The notes: generated from the letters alone by a model not told the origin. Positions 36,655 through 47,700 are shown, numbered from the stretch's first letter. The stretch is DNA of 64,000 nt from Polynucleobacter sp. JS-Polo-80-F4 (GCF_018881965.1 NZ_JACVPI010000001.1:1910279-1974278), one strand, 5' to 3'. Made by a program: numbers and translations.

Positions 36655-36744
36655 TGGCGGAAGAGGTGAGATTCGAACTCACGGAGGACTTTCATCCTCG
36701 CCAGTTTTCAAGACTGGTGCATTCAACCGCTCTGCCACTCTTCC
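36655..36744 (-). tRNA. tRNA-Ser (anticodon TGA)
   Basis: A 90-base class II tRNA with the CCA encoded. The acceptor stem is GGAAGAG/CTCTTCC, the anticodon stem CCAGT/ACTGG encloses loop CTTGAAA with anticodon TGA (reads UCA), and the long variable arm GAGGATGAAAGTCCTC is typical of serine tRNAs. A TATAAT lies upstream and a terminator downstream. Confidence 0.96.
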
Positions 36745-36763
36745 TTTGCGAATTGAGTCCTAG

Positions 36764-36769
36764 ATTATA
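36764..36769 (-). promoter_or_regulatory. Probable tRNA-Ser -10 element
   Basis: A perfect TATAAT on the minus strand, 19 bases before the mature 5' end. No good -35 is seen. Confidence 0.5.
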
Positions 36770-36879
36770 AGGAATTCGGTGAGTCCCTACTTAAAAATGC
36801 AATAAACCCCCTTCTAAAGATTGCTTCCATTGGCTTAAATACTCTGTGTGCACCAACCGATATACCCTTTTTTCTGATA

Positions 36880-36901
36880 AACTAGTCAGATAACTAGTCA
36901 G
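36880..36901 (+). promoter_or_regulatory. Candidate operator of the toxin-antitoxin genes
   Basis: AACTAGTCAG occurs twice (36880-36889 and 36892-36901), a 12-base direct repeat; each copy contains the palindrome ACTAGT. The second copy runs into the Shine-Dalgarno of the antitoxin gene. Phd-type antitoxins repress their own operon by binding such repeated palindromes, so this is the likely binding site. Confidence 0.5.
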
Positions 36902-36912
36902 GAGCATGGGTG

Positions 36913-37170
36913 ATGAATAAGCACTGGGCAGTTCAAGATGCCAAAGCAAAATTTAGCGAGTTACTAAACGCCTGCCTTGAAGAAGGTCCTCAAGTAGTTA
37001 CTAAGCGGGGGCATGAAGCAGCCGTATTAATCACTATTCAGGAGTGGAATACATTGAAAAAGTTAGCCAAACCTTCTCTTAAAGCGCTTTTGCTTTCAGA
37101 GCAAGCCAAGGGTGACCTAGTGCTGCCAAAGCGTGGCCAAGGTGCATTTCGAAAATCCATCAAACTGTAA
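36913..37170 (+). CDS. Phd/YefM-family antitoxin
   Basis: 85 aa. The N-terminal DNA-binding and dimerisation fold is clear (WAVQDAKAKFSELLNACLEE, then QVVTKRGHEAAVLITIQEW). The C-terminal tail (KRGQGAFRKS) is the part that usually binds and blocks the toxin. GGAG (36901-36904) lies 8 bases before ATG 36913, so this start is better than the GTG at 36910. The VapC-type toxin gene begins 8 bases after its stop. Confidence 0.9.
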   Translation: MNKHWAVQDAKAKFSELLNACLEEGPQVVTKRGHEAAVLITIQEWNTLKKLAKPSLKALLLSEQAKGDLVLPKRGQGAFRKSIKL

Positions 37171-37178
37171 GACGGCTC

Positions 37179-37598
37179 ATGTACTTACTAGACACTAATA
37201 TTATTTCAGAACTACGTAAACCAAAACCGCATGGAGCAGTATTAGAGTGGTATGACAACATTTCAGATAATGATCTTTATATTTCCGCAGTCTCGATCGG
37301 TGAAATTCAAGCAGGCATTGAGTTGACTCGTGAGCAAGATAAAAATAAAGCAGAGTCTTTGGAAAGTTGGTTGCAACAAGTTTCAAATGCACATCATGTC
37401 TTACCGATGACGGGATCAACCTTTAGACTGTGGGCAAAGCTCATGCATAAAGAAAGTAATACCGTTTGGGAAGATGCCATGATCGCAGCGACAGCTATTG
37501 ATCAGAAACTCATTGTGGTCAGTAGAAATATAAAAGACTTCAAACGATTTAAAATTAATTTACTGAACCCATTCGAATATCGAGCCCAAGCAGATTAA
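37179..37598 (+). CDS. vapC: PIN-domain ribonuclease toxin (VapC/FitB-like)
   Basis: 139 aa. PIN-domain acidic residues are all visible: Asp5 (LLDTNIISELRKP), Glu42 (SAVSIGEIQAGIE), the Asp of WEDAMIAATA and the Asp of SRNIKDF. It should cut RNA, commonly initiator tRNA or rRNA in this family, when free of antitoxin. The antitoxin of the pair is Phd/YefM-like, as with FitAB-type VapC proteins. The symbol denotes the family only. Its last four bases overlap the convergent oxidoreductase gene. Confidence 0.9.
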   Translation: MYLLDTNIISELRKPKPHGAVLEWYDNISDNDLYISAVSIGEIQAGIELTREQDKNKAESLESWLQQVSNAHHVLPMTGSTFRLWAKLMHKESNTVWEDAMIAATAIDQKLIVVSRNIKDFKRFKINLLNPFEYRAQAD

Positions 37599-38728
37599 GA
37601 CCTCTTAATTAAACCTTCTAAATGCTTGGCAATAGCTAGGCTGGAGGTTAATCCTGGGGACTCGAAGCCATATAGATTAAAAAGTCCTTCCAGGCCATGG
37701 TCTTGGGGACCATTGAAGCAAAAGTCCCCTGCAGGCGCATTAGGCGGGACTATCTTTGCCCTCACCCCTGAGTAATCGGGCTGCAAAGCGTTGTCTTTAA
37801 GCCCTGGCCAGTAGCGCCTCACAGCCTCATAAAAGCCTTCGCCCCGCTTTGGGTTTACGGTGTAATCAATTTGGCTTTCTTCATCGATTTCAAGCCATTC
37901 GACGTCGGGCCCAAACTTGGCCTGCCCACCCATATCTAAAGTAAGGTGCACACCTAGCCCACCAGGTTCTGGAATGGGATAAATCAAATGCTTGAACGGT
38001 GATTTTCCAGAAAGAGAAAAGTAATTACCTTTAGCAAAATACGCTTTGGGGATATGTTCCTGTGAGAGTCCTTCTATCTTTCTCGCAATGGCTGGTGCAC
38101 TCATACCAGCACAATTGATCAGCAGCTTGGTTTGAATCTTCATGCCATCTGCGCCACCGATTTCTAATTCAAATCCGTCCTTCGCATTATCACCAATAGG
38201 CTTTGCGCTGATAAGTGGCGATTGATAGGCAATCATGCCGCCTGCATCCTCAAATCCGCCAAGCAAGGACAGCATGAAGCCATGGCTATCAACGATACCA
38301 GTAGAGGCCGAGAGAACCGCTGCCGCACAATGTAGCTCGGGTTCCATTGCCTTGGCTTGCTCGCCAGTAATCATTTTGATTTCTGGAACTTGGTTTTGCT
38401 GCGCTTTGTAAAGAATGGCCTGGAGATCATCTAACTGAGATTCGTCGCTGGCAACGATCAATTTTCCATAAGGCTGAGTAGCAACATGGTGAGTGCGGCA
38501 ATACTCATAGAGCATGCGATTACCCTCTACACAGAGCTTGGCCTTGAGTGAATCCTTGGGGTAATAAATGCCAGCATGAATCACTTCACTATTACGGGCA
38601 CTGCTTATCGTGCCAAAAGCACTTTCCCGCTCGAGCAAAATTGTTTCACGGCCCTGCAATGCCATTTCTCTTGCAACAGCTAGGCCGACGACCCCGGCAC
38701 CGATGACGACACAGTCGACTTGATCCAT
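37595..38728 (-). CDS. FAD-dependent oxidoreductase, L-2-hydroxyglutarate oxidase-like
   Basis: 377 aa DAO-type flavoprotein. The FAD-binding motif is VVIGAGVVGLAVARE (Gly10, Gly12, Gly15); ILLERESAFGTISSARNSEV and IHAGIYYPKDSLKAKLCVEG match LhgO-like enzymes, as does the C-terminal GLFNLYGFESPGLTSSLAIA. Oxidation of L-2-hydroxyglutarate or a related 2-hydroxyacid with electrons passed to quinone is likely but not proved. It is divergent from pgi. Confidence 0.85.
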   Translation of the reverse strand: MDQVDCVVIGAGVVGLAVAREMALQGRETILLERESAFGTISSARNSEVIHAGIYYPKDSLKAKLCVEGNRMLYEYCRTHHVATQPYGKLIVASDESQLDDLQAILYKAQQNQVPEIKMITGEQAKAMEPELHCAAAVLSASTGIVDSHGFMLSLLGGFEDAGGMIAYQSPLISAKPIGDNAKDGFELEIGGADGMKIQTKLLINCAGMSAPAIARKIEGLSQEHIPKAYFAKGNYFSLSGKSPFKHLIYPIPEPGGLGVHLTLDMGGQAKFGPDVEWLEIDEESQIDYTVNPKRGEGFYEAVRRYWPGLKDNALQPDYSGVRAKIVPPNAPAGDFCFNGPQDHGLEGLFNLYGFESPGLTSSLAIAKHLEGLIKRS

Positions 38729-38813
38729 TTATCTGCCCAAGCCTTGAATAATTGTTCTCTGCATCCTGAAATCGTAACATTTTCAGTGTTTTAGTGGGTT
38801 TTGGGACACTTCT

Positions 38814-38822
38814 TGATAAAAT
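38814..38822 (+). promoter_or_regulatory. Extended -10-like element directly before pgi
   Basis: TGA-TAAAAT, then TCTATCA region; the hexamer ends six bases before the ATG at 38829. No Shine-Dalgarno is seen before pgi. Transcription from here would give a leaderless message. Confidence 0.4.
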
Positions 38823-38828
38823 CTATCA

Positions 38829-40319
38829 ATGTCCTCTAAACCAGCTGAAGAACATCTGAAAACCCTATTTAGCACCCAAGATATCGTTTTAGATAGCGCT
38901 TATCAAGGAATTGATGCTGCCAGCTGGAAATTCCTCTTTGCCCAAGCCAAAGAAGCCAAATTAGAGCAATTTATTGCCGACCTGTTCGCTGGTAAGCCAG
39001 TGAATAATTCTGAAAATCGCCCTGCCTTGCACTCTGCCCTGCGCAACCTAGATAAGTCACCGGTTTTAGTAAATGGCAAAGATGTTATGCCAGACGTCGC
39101 ACAAGTTTGGCATCGCATTGAGGCTCTCTGCAATAAGTGGGTAGGCGTCACCGATGTTATTCACATTGGTATTGGCGGTTCAGATTTTGGCCCACGTCTT
39201 GCCATTGAAGCGTTAGCCCATGTTCCCGATATTGAAAGTCGCGGCATGCGCATGCATTTCTTGGCCAATATCGATACTGCAGATTTAAATCGCATTTTGC
39301 AACGTGCTTTGCCGCATAGCACCAAGGTCATCATTGTCTCTAAGTCGTTCACAACGCTTGAGACCAACATGAATGCAAACGCCGTAGTGAAGTGGCTTAA
39401 AAATAATGGTCTCACCGATAGTCAAGTGAGCAAATCACTCTTTGCTGTAACAGCAAACGTTCCTGCCGCTGAAGCATTTGGTATTGATCAAGACCATATC
39501 TATCCTTTTTGGGACTGGGTTGGCGGTCGTTACTCTGTATGGTCTGCCGTAGGATTACCAATTGCCCTGCAATACGGCTTTGAGACTTTTAAGCAGTTCT
39601 TAGCTGGCGCTCAAGCAATGGATCAGCACTTTAAGTCCGCCCCTCTCGAAGACAATATTCCGGTAATCATGGCGCTGAGCCTGCTTTACCAGCAAGAGAA
39701 ACACAACATCAAGTCATATGCCGTTATTCCGTATGCGGACGCATTGGACTGGTTTCCAAAGTGGTTGCAACAGCTGGATATGGAAAGCAATGGCAAGAGC
39801 GTCGATCGTGATGGTAAGCCAGTTAAATTTTCTTGCCCAGTAGTCTTTGGTAGCTCAGGCAGCAATGCCCAACATTCTTATTTTCAGTTACTGCATCAAG
39901 GCACTGAAGTCATTCCTATTGATTTCATCGCAGTGCGCGAGCCGATGAGCAATTTGCCTGAGGCAAAAGCGCATCACCGTATTCTGCTTTCAAACTGTCT
40001 AGCGCAAGCCCAAGCCTTGGCCAATGGCAAGAAGACTGACAACCCGAACAATACCTACCCAGGCAAACGCCCTAGTAACTTACTCATTCTGCCTAAGCTC
40101 AATGCCTTCTACTTAGGCGCACTCTTGGCGCTTTATGAGAATCGTACTGCTGCATTGGGTGCCTTATGGAATATCAATAGCTTTGATCAACCAGGTGTAG
40201 AGCTTGGCAAGGTACTAGCTAAGCCAATTGAGGCTGCCCTAAAGAATGGTGTCACCATTCAAGCTGAAGCTGGTATTGATGAAGTGACAGCTGCTCGCAT
40301 TAACTTATTCAATCAATAG
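38829..40319 (+). CDS. pgi: Glucose-6-phosphate isomerase
   Basis: Interconverts glucose-6-phosphate and fructose-6-phosphate. 496 aa, somewhat shorter than E. coli Pgi (549). Signatures: HIGIGGSDFGPRLAIEAL, the phosphate-binding VSKSFTTLETNMNA, GGRYSVWSAVGLPIAL and near the end FDQPGVELGKVLAKPIE. The phosphomannomutase gene follows after 53 bases on the same strand, so both probably share transcription. No Shine-Dalgarno; see the -10-like element just upstream. Confidence 0.96.
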   Translation: MSSKPAEEHLKTLFSTQDIVLDSAYQGIDAASWKFLFAQAKEAKLEQFIADLFAGKPVNNSENRPALHSALRNLDKSPVLVNGKDVMPDVAQVWHRIEALCNKWVGVTDVIHIGIGGSDFGPRLAIEALAHVPDIESRGMRMHFLANIDTADLNRILQRALPHSTKVIIVSKSFTTLETNMNANAVVKWLKNNGLTDSQVSKSLFAVTANVPAAEAFGIDQDHIYPFWDWVGGRYSVWSAVGLPIALQYGFETFKQFLAGAQAMDQHFKSAPLEDNIPVIMALSLLYQQEKHNIKSYAVIPYADALDWFPKWLQQLDMESNGKSVDRDGKPVKFSCPVVFGSSGSNAQHSYFQLLHQGTEVIPIDFIAVREPMSNLPEAKAHHRILLSNCLAQAQALANGKKTDNPNNTYPGKRPSNLLILPKLNAFYLGALLALYENRTAALGALWNINSFDQPGVELGKVLAKPIEAALKNGVTIQAEAGIDEVTAARINLFNQ

Positions 40320-40372
40320 CTTATTAATAGCTATATTGATCTAGCATTAGCCCAGACACCGAAAGAAAACTC

Positions 40373-41758
40373 ATGCAACTCTCTCCATCCATTTTCAAAG
40401 CTTATGACATTCGCGGCATTATTGATGAGACTGTAGATCCATCGATTGCCAAACTGATTGGCCAAGCATTTGGCACGGAGATGCGTGAGCTAGGTGAAAC
40501 TGAAATTGTTATTGGTCGCGATGGTCGCTTATCAGGCCCAAGCCTGATTGAGGCCTTAACCGAAGGTTTACTATCAACCGGTATTAATGTGATTGATCTG
40601 GGAATGGTAGCTACGCCAATGGTGTATTTTGGTGCCAACCAGGTGCTTAATGGCAAGAAACCCAAGTCCGGCATCATGATCACCGGTAGCCACAACCCAC
40701 CAAACTACAACGGTTTCAAGATGGTTCTGGGTGGTGCGGCAATCTACGGCGATCAAATTCAGGCTCTGCGTAAGCGTATTGAAGCTAAGCAATTTGCTAC
40801 TGGCCAAGGCACTAGAAGCACCTTTGATATTTTCCCAATGTACTTAGAGCGCATTGTGGGCGATGTTAAGTTAGCTCGTCCTATGAAGATTGTTGTCGAC
40901 TGCGGCAATGGTGTTGGTGGCGCATTTGCTGGAAAACTCTTTAGAGCTTTAGGCTGCGAAGTTCAAGAACTCTTTTGCGAAGTAGATGGTCATTTTCCGA
41001 ACCATCATCCAGATCCAGCGCATATTGAGAACTTGCAAGATCTAATCAAGAACTTACAAACTACCGATAACGAATTAGGCCTTGCCTTTGACGGTGATGC
41101 TGACCGTTTGGGTGTAGTGACTAAAGATGGTCAGGTGATATTCCCAGACCGTCAAATGATGCTGTTTGCCAAGGATGTGCTCTCACGCAATCCTGGTGGC
41201 CAGATTATTTATGACGTTAAATGCACCCGCAACTTAGCAACTTATGTGAAAAAACATGGTGGCGAGCCACTGATGTGGAAAACCGGTCACTCTTTAGTGA
41301 AAGCCAAGCTTAAAGAGACTGGCGCACCATTAGCAGGCGAGATGTCTGGCCATATATTCTTTAAAGACCGTTGGTTTGGTTTTGATGATGGTCTTTACAC
41401 CGGCGCACGTTTATTGGAGATTCTTTCCAAAGAGAAAGATCCAAATCAAACCCTTAATGACTTACCAAATGCTATTTGCACACCTGAATTGCAACTGGCT
41501 TGTGCTGAAGGTGAGCCATTCGCTTTACTTGAAACCATTAAAGCAAATGCCAAGTTCCCTACTTCTGAGTCCATCAATACGATTGATGGAGTACGTGTGG
41601 AATATGCCGATGGTTTTGGTTTGGCGCGACCGTCAAACACAACACCTGTAGTAGTGATGCGCTTTGAGGCTGATAGTGAAGAAGCTATTAAGCGTATTCA
41701 GGCGGAGTTTAAGGCGGTATTACTAACTGCTAAACCGGAAGCCAAGCTGCCGTTCTAA
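40373..41758 (+). CDS. Phosphomannomutase/phosphoglucomutase
   Basis: 461 aa alpha-D-phosphohexomutase of the AlgC/XanA type. The phosphoserine is Ser106 (IMITGSHNPPNYNG); the Mg-binding loop is FDGDADRLGVV; the sugar-binding loop GEMSGHIFFKD; the phosphate-binding loop ARPSNTTP. It links hexose phosphates to sugar-nucleotide synthesis for exopolysaccharide, LPS or protein glycosylation. It is convergent with the giant exoprotein gene with only 5 bases between the two stop codons. Confidence 0.93.
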   Translation: MQLSPSIFKAYDIRGIIDETVDPSIAKLIGQAFGTEMRELGETEIVIGRDGRLSGPSLIEALTEGLLSTGINVIDLGMVATPMVYFGANQVLNGKKPKSGIMITGSHNPPNYNGFKMVLGGAAIYGDQIQALRKRIEAKQFATGQGTRSTFDIFPMYLERIVGDVKLARPMKIVVDCGNGVGGAFAGKLFRALGCEVQELFCEVDGHFPNHHPDPAHIENLQDLIKNLQTTDNELGLAFDGDADRLGVVTKDGQVIFPDRQMMLFAKDVLSRNPGGQIIYDVKCTRNLATYVKKHGGEPLMWKTGHSLVKAKLKETGAPLAGEMSGHIFFKDRWFGFDDGLYTGARLLEILSKEKDPNQTLNDLPNAICTPELQLACAEGEPFALLETIKANAKFPTSESINTIDGVRVEYADGFGLARPSNTTPVVVMRFEADSEEAIKRIQAEFKAVLLTAKPEAKLPF

Positions 41759-41763
41759 AAGAT

Positions 41764-44700
41764 TTACTCTTCACCGCAGTACATATCACCTTTTTCATCT
41801 ACGCTACAGATGGCGCTACTGTCGCCATTCTTTGGCGCCTTGATTGTTGTGCCGGCCTTTTTAGGCGCTGCCTGAATCTCTTCAGGAGTGCTGACAGTCA
41901 CACCCGCCATCAGAACCTTCATATCCACAAACATCTGAGCTTGATCGGCATGGTAATCAAGCGCCTCTCTTAATGCGCCGCCACTAAGACTATCAATAGA
42001 TGGAATTTGCTGAGTCGCTGGTAAGGTTGCAGGGGGTATCACTGGGGGTGGAGCAACATAACCCAAGGCATTACTTACAGTCAGTTGATTGCCCCAATTA
42101 TTTTGACCCGTCAGGTTGGCTGCCTGAGTAAAGTTTGTACTGCCGTAGATAGTGAGTGAATCTAGACTATTTGGATTTTGCAGGTTGACCTGACCGCAAT
42201 TAGTAGAGCAACCACTATTGGCTGTTGTCTGAATCGGTAGGTTGAAATTAACACTTGCAGCAGGATCCCATACCGAGAAGACCACGCCACCAGGCTGTGA
42301 AGCTGTACGTGCGGTCATCAAATTAGCGCGGTAGGTTTGATTGGAGTATGTTGCAGCACCGCCAAACAGATTGATCGTACCGATATAGCTTGTGGCATTA
42401 CTTGGGCTCACGTTAGCAACCACCAATTGGGTATTTAAGCTGTAGAGTGGTGCCGAGCCCCCTACTGCAGCATTAAAGTTAATTGATGCTCCTGCGTTGA
42501 CCGTAGCATATCCGCTAGATGTTGGAATTACTGTTGGGGCAACTGCCGCTACCAATAAGGTATGGGTATTAGCAACTGTGTCATTGACTGTTCCGTTATA
42601 AGTAATGCTCGGATCTTCCGAAACCATCGTACGAACATAGACAGGATTGGTATTGAGGTAGTCGATCGTACTAGCACTCACGCCCGTACCGGCGATATAT
42701 TGGAAGTAGCCTTTGTAGTGATCTGTGAATAAGAATCCAGTTACTGGGGTGCGGCCAACATAACTAGCGTCACCAATATATACAGCGCCATTGTAAGTTT
42801 GGGTCATACCAGTCAAGATGTCAGCCAAAACATAAATGCTTGATCCGGTAACGGTCAAGTTATTCAGTCTTGCAATTGAGCCAATGCTATCGGCAAAGGT
42901 AACTGTGCCAGTTCCAGCATTAATCACCAATGACTCAGACTTATTACTCGAGCCATCTAATGTGCCATTCATAGTGATATTGGCATTATTGCTGCTGATG
43001 GTCGTAATGTGAGTATTGGATGAACCAATCAGTAAGCTACCGCTGTAGGTTTGTGTACCAGCAGTAGCGATATCACTCCAAATCTCGGTTGTGCCACCTG
43101 CAATATTTAATCTTGGTAAAACCACACCACCACCTGTTGAAAAGATCGCAGGATTTAAGGCGGTGCCATTTGAAGTAATTGAACCAGCGCCGATCGCATT
43201 ATTGGCACCCGCAATTAACTTGGTGCCTGCATTCAGAATGGTGGCGCCTGTATATGAGCTATTACCAGTTAAGGTAACAATACCTGCTCCAGAGATGGTC
43301 ACGATTCCGGTGCCACTAATTGACATGGGCACAGTAGTATCAGCCGTTAGATTGAAATTTAAGTTGCCACTATTGGCTACTGCTGAAGTGACTGGGCCTT
43401 GAACAGAATCGTCGTAAACCACACTAGATCCAGCCGGAAGAATCACATGTGCGACGTTAGACAGATCTGGAATCGCGCCAACAGTTGAGGTGCCAGTTGT
43501 CGTCCAATTTGAAGGGTTAACCCATAAACCACCAGCACTACCGGTATATGTTACTGAGTTGAGCTGGGTAATCGTGCCATTAGTGCCGGTATAAATTGGG
43601 CTTCCAGAAATCACATAGTTTGCGGCATCTGCACCGGCTAGAGCCACTGCAACGGTATACCCAATGCTATTAGATGCCACATTCTTGGAGTCAAATGAGC
43701 CTGCACCCGTAACATTTAGTACATCACCCGCCACTAACGCACTCGGATTGGCGCTCAAGGCAAGATTGGTCATATTGGTATTGCCGTCATACACCTTAGT
43801 GACGCCACTAATGCCAAGAGAGCTCAGTGCTACAGTTTTTGGAGTTATGGTGAGACCACCAATGACTGTCATGGAGTTGAAATTCAGGCTTTGGTTATAG
43901 AAGTTGGAAACTCCGAGACTGTAGTTACCTACCGAGAGATTGCCAGAACTACTGATAACTGCGTTATTAGGCGTGATATTTCCTGTAATAACGGCGCCTG
44001 CACCATCGGTGATGCTAATAGCGTTACCAGCAATGGTGATAGGCAATGAAGTTGGAGCGCCATTAAATAGGTACTGAGCTGTAGCGCCAGAGTAATTTGG
44101 AGAATTTCCATAAGTAACGCTTTGTGTACCGGCCTGAACTATTAAGCCATCCGCTGGAACCACAGTCAGATTTGCTTTGACGTAGGTAAAGGTGTAGTTA
44201 TTAGAGCTTGCGCCTGCGGCTACCAAAGCATTGGCATAGGTTGCTGCGGGCTCAGTACCTGCCGAAGGTAATAGACCTGAAGTAGTGACACCAGCTGGCG
44301 AGACAACACTCAACATAGATGAGCGGTCGGCGCTGACTGTTGCAGGGCTCAATAAGCTTGAGGCAGTATCCCCATTGACAAACCCTGAATACAGAACGCC
44401 ATTAAAACCAATGTTATCTGCGGTTGTCACAAACTTTGCATCAGCTACAGCGCTAACAATCAACACTTTTTTACCAACAACCAAATCTCCGGATGCATAG
44501 GTAATGTTGTAGTTCGATAAACCGTTACCGGTAGCCGCACTGACATCCAAGGTGCCGGCATAGGTTCCAGCATCAACATTACCTGCGACGATCGTGCTAG
44601 ATGACTTCTTGATGCTTGCACCAGCAACAGAGTCGCCATTAGTTAGGCCGGAACTGGTGTATGCAGTCTGAGATAAAACCAAAGGTGAGCCATAAGTGGT

Positions 44701-47700
44701 TGATTGGGTGCTTGCTGTAATTGTTAATGAAGCTGGATCAACAGTTAAGGTGCCACCTGTGTAGTTAATAGTGTAGTTAGAGCCTGCGCTTACAGTGCCC
44801 TGGCTAATTGGATAGCCACCCACCCTAACATTAGATGCAGAACCTGCAGTACCGTTATAAGGCGTAGCTGTAGTTGCAAGCAATCCAGCCATGGAGTCAC
44901 CGTTTACCAAGCCAGAAACCGTTTGATAAGTCAGTGTTGGCAAGGTTGTTGCGCCATAGGTCATTGAAGCGTTATCAGCTACAACGGATATGGCTTTTCT
45001 GTCGATTGTGAGTGTATTCGTTACATAAGTAATCGCATAGTTAGCAATACCGGTTCCAGTTGCAGCGCTTGGGGTAATACTGTAAATCCCTGCATAAGCA
45101 GTTCCTGGAACGGTTGCACTAGCAGCTGCATTACCGATCACGCTTGTCAAAGTCACAGCATCAACCGTGTCACCACTTACCAGGATGCCATAAGTAAAGG
45201 CACTAGTTCCCAAGCTAAGGGCTGAACCATAAGTAGTGGACTGAGCATTAGCGGTAATGGTTAACGATGCCTTATTAATAGTGAGCGTGCCGCTATTGCT
45301 ACCTGAAGATACGATTTGATAATTAGATGATCCTGTACCAGATATACCGGTAACCACCATTTGATAAATGCCTGCTGGGGTGTTATTAGCCAAGGTAATC
45401 ACACTACCGCCACTAGAGACTGCAATGGTCGGCGTAATGTTCGATTGATCGGCTGAGCTCAAGAATCCGCTTAATATCGCTGATGCTCCCGCGAGACTTG
45501 CTGCGGTTCCATAGCTTCCAGAGCTGCTAGAAACTACAAAGGTTAAAGGTGCAGGTGTAATAGTGCTAGTAGTGTTGTCTTGGTAGGTGATGTTGTAGTT
45601 CGAACTGATATTCGTACTGCCATTCATGATGGCAACATTACCCACATTCAGAGTCTTATTACTACTTCCCGCATTGGCATTGCTATAAGCAAAAGTTCCA
45701 CCAGATAACGTATCTACCAAACCAGTAGAAGCATTAGTGAATAAAGTGCCTGTAGAAACACTTGCGAGTGGTGCTGTGCTGGCTCCAACTACGCCAGTAG
45801 TGGCGTCATATACCTTCACGGCATCAGTTGAACTAATGGTGATATTTGCAGGGGTAATTGTGACGGTGCTCATCACCGGATTTAGGACGGTATAGTTAGA
45901 AGCAAGTCCAATGGTTCCGCTTATGCCATCTGCCAATACTGCGTTATTCAAACTGGCCAATGTAGCAGTGCCCACATTAGGATTACTTAGGGTGGCGCTA
46001 CCTGCGCTTAAGGTTAATGTCTCACCCCCTACTCCAGCAGCGATCAGACCACTCAAGGCTACTGTGTTGCTACCGTCATAGATCTTACTAGCAGTCAAAG
46101 TAATTGGCGCAGGAGTGATATTTGCAGAAAGTGGGCTGGTTACGCCAGTAATTGTGTAGTTTGGATTACTGAGGGTTACGCTAGTAAGCGTTGGTGAAAC
46201 AGCAATTCCATTTCCGACGTTCGCAGAAGCAAAACTACCTGTCACAGAGCCGCCTACCGTTACACCAGCGGTAGCATCGGCACCAATTAAACCAGCAACA
46301 GTAGCGCCAGCCAGAGAAATTTGTGCATCCGTTAAGGTGTCATAGACTTTGTTGCTAATAGTTAAACCAGCAATGGTTACAGGTGCCTTAGTGATAGCGC
46401 TAGTCGTATTTGCTACATAGGAAATATTGTAGTTTGCGCTGGCATCTGTACTACCGTTCAGAATGCCTACCCCAGAAACATTTAATTGCTTGTTACTACC
46501 AGCGGCCGCTGTGGCATAAGCAAAAGTTCCGCCAGAAATCGCATCAGTCAAACCTGTAGAAGCGTTGGTGTACAGGGTTCCACTAGCTATTGTTGCGCCA
46601 GGTATTGTTGTAGCACCAACGATACCGGTTGTCGTATCGTAGACTTTCTCGGCATTAGTTGCTGTAAACACGATATTGGCCGGTGTAATCGTCACTGATC
46701 CAAAGGTAGGATTGCTTACAGTGTAATTAGATGCACTACCTGCAATACCCCCTGCGCCATTTGCCAATGACGCACCATTGAGGCCAATAAGTGCTGCCGT
46801 ACCTACATTAGGATTGCTTAATGTTGCAGTACCAGCGGATAGCGTTAGTGTTTGACCAGCAACACCAGCTACAGTGATATCGCTAGTAGTAACTGTGTTG
46901 CTACCATCATAGGTTTTAACTGCGGTTACGGTAATTGGGGCAGGAGTAATAGCAGCAGTAAGCGTTGAATTAACACCTACTACATAGTAATTATTAGCGC
47001 TTGCGCCCCCTAGCGTAATACCATTCATCGTGGTGTAGCCGCCAGAGGTGGTGGTATTAGGCGTTACAACTAAACCTGTGCCAACATCAGACTGGCTAAA
47101 TAGTCCGCTTGGTGCGGTACCAGCAATAGCAACTGTAATCGTATCTTGGATATTGGAAGCATTGGTTAGCACTCCAACAGCTGTTGGTGTTCCACCAATT
47201 GCAGCAACACGTCCGGCATCGTATTGCTTATTACTTGCACTCAATCCACTAATCGTCAGCGGTGCTTTAGTGATGGAGCTAGTGGAAGTAGCAGCATAGG
47301 TGATGCTGTAATTGCCAACTACACTCGTAGTTCCACTAAGCATGCTAATACCGCTGACGCTTAATGTTTTTCCAGTTCCAGCGTTTGCATTGTCATATAA
47401 AAATGTTCCACCCGATAGCGAGTCCTGAACAACATTCGAGCTAGCATTTGAGGAATTTGCGGAGTTGTAATACAAAGCACCACTGACCAATGACAATCCC
47501 GGAACAACGCTTGCGCCAACTACGCTCATATTGGTGTCATAAACTTTAACTGCAGCAGTTGGTGCAACAGTAATGGCAGCCGGTGTGATGGTGACTGTGC
47601 TGAAGCTTGGGTTTACTAAGGTGTAGTTTGATGCCAAGCCAGTGCCGTTACCTAAAGTTGCATTGTTTAAGGCTACTAAAGCAGCGGAACCAACGTTTGG

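Noticed and set aside
36655..38728. Possible genomic island at tRNA-Ser carrying the toxin-antitoxin pair
   Set aside because: The pair lies on the 5' side of the tRNA, whereas integrases use the 3' end; no integrase, direct repeat of the tRNA end or mobile element is visible.
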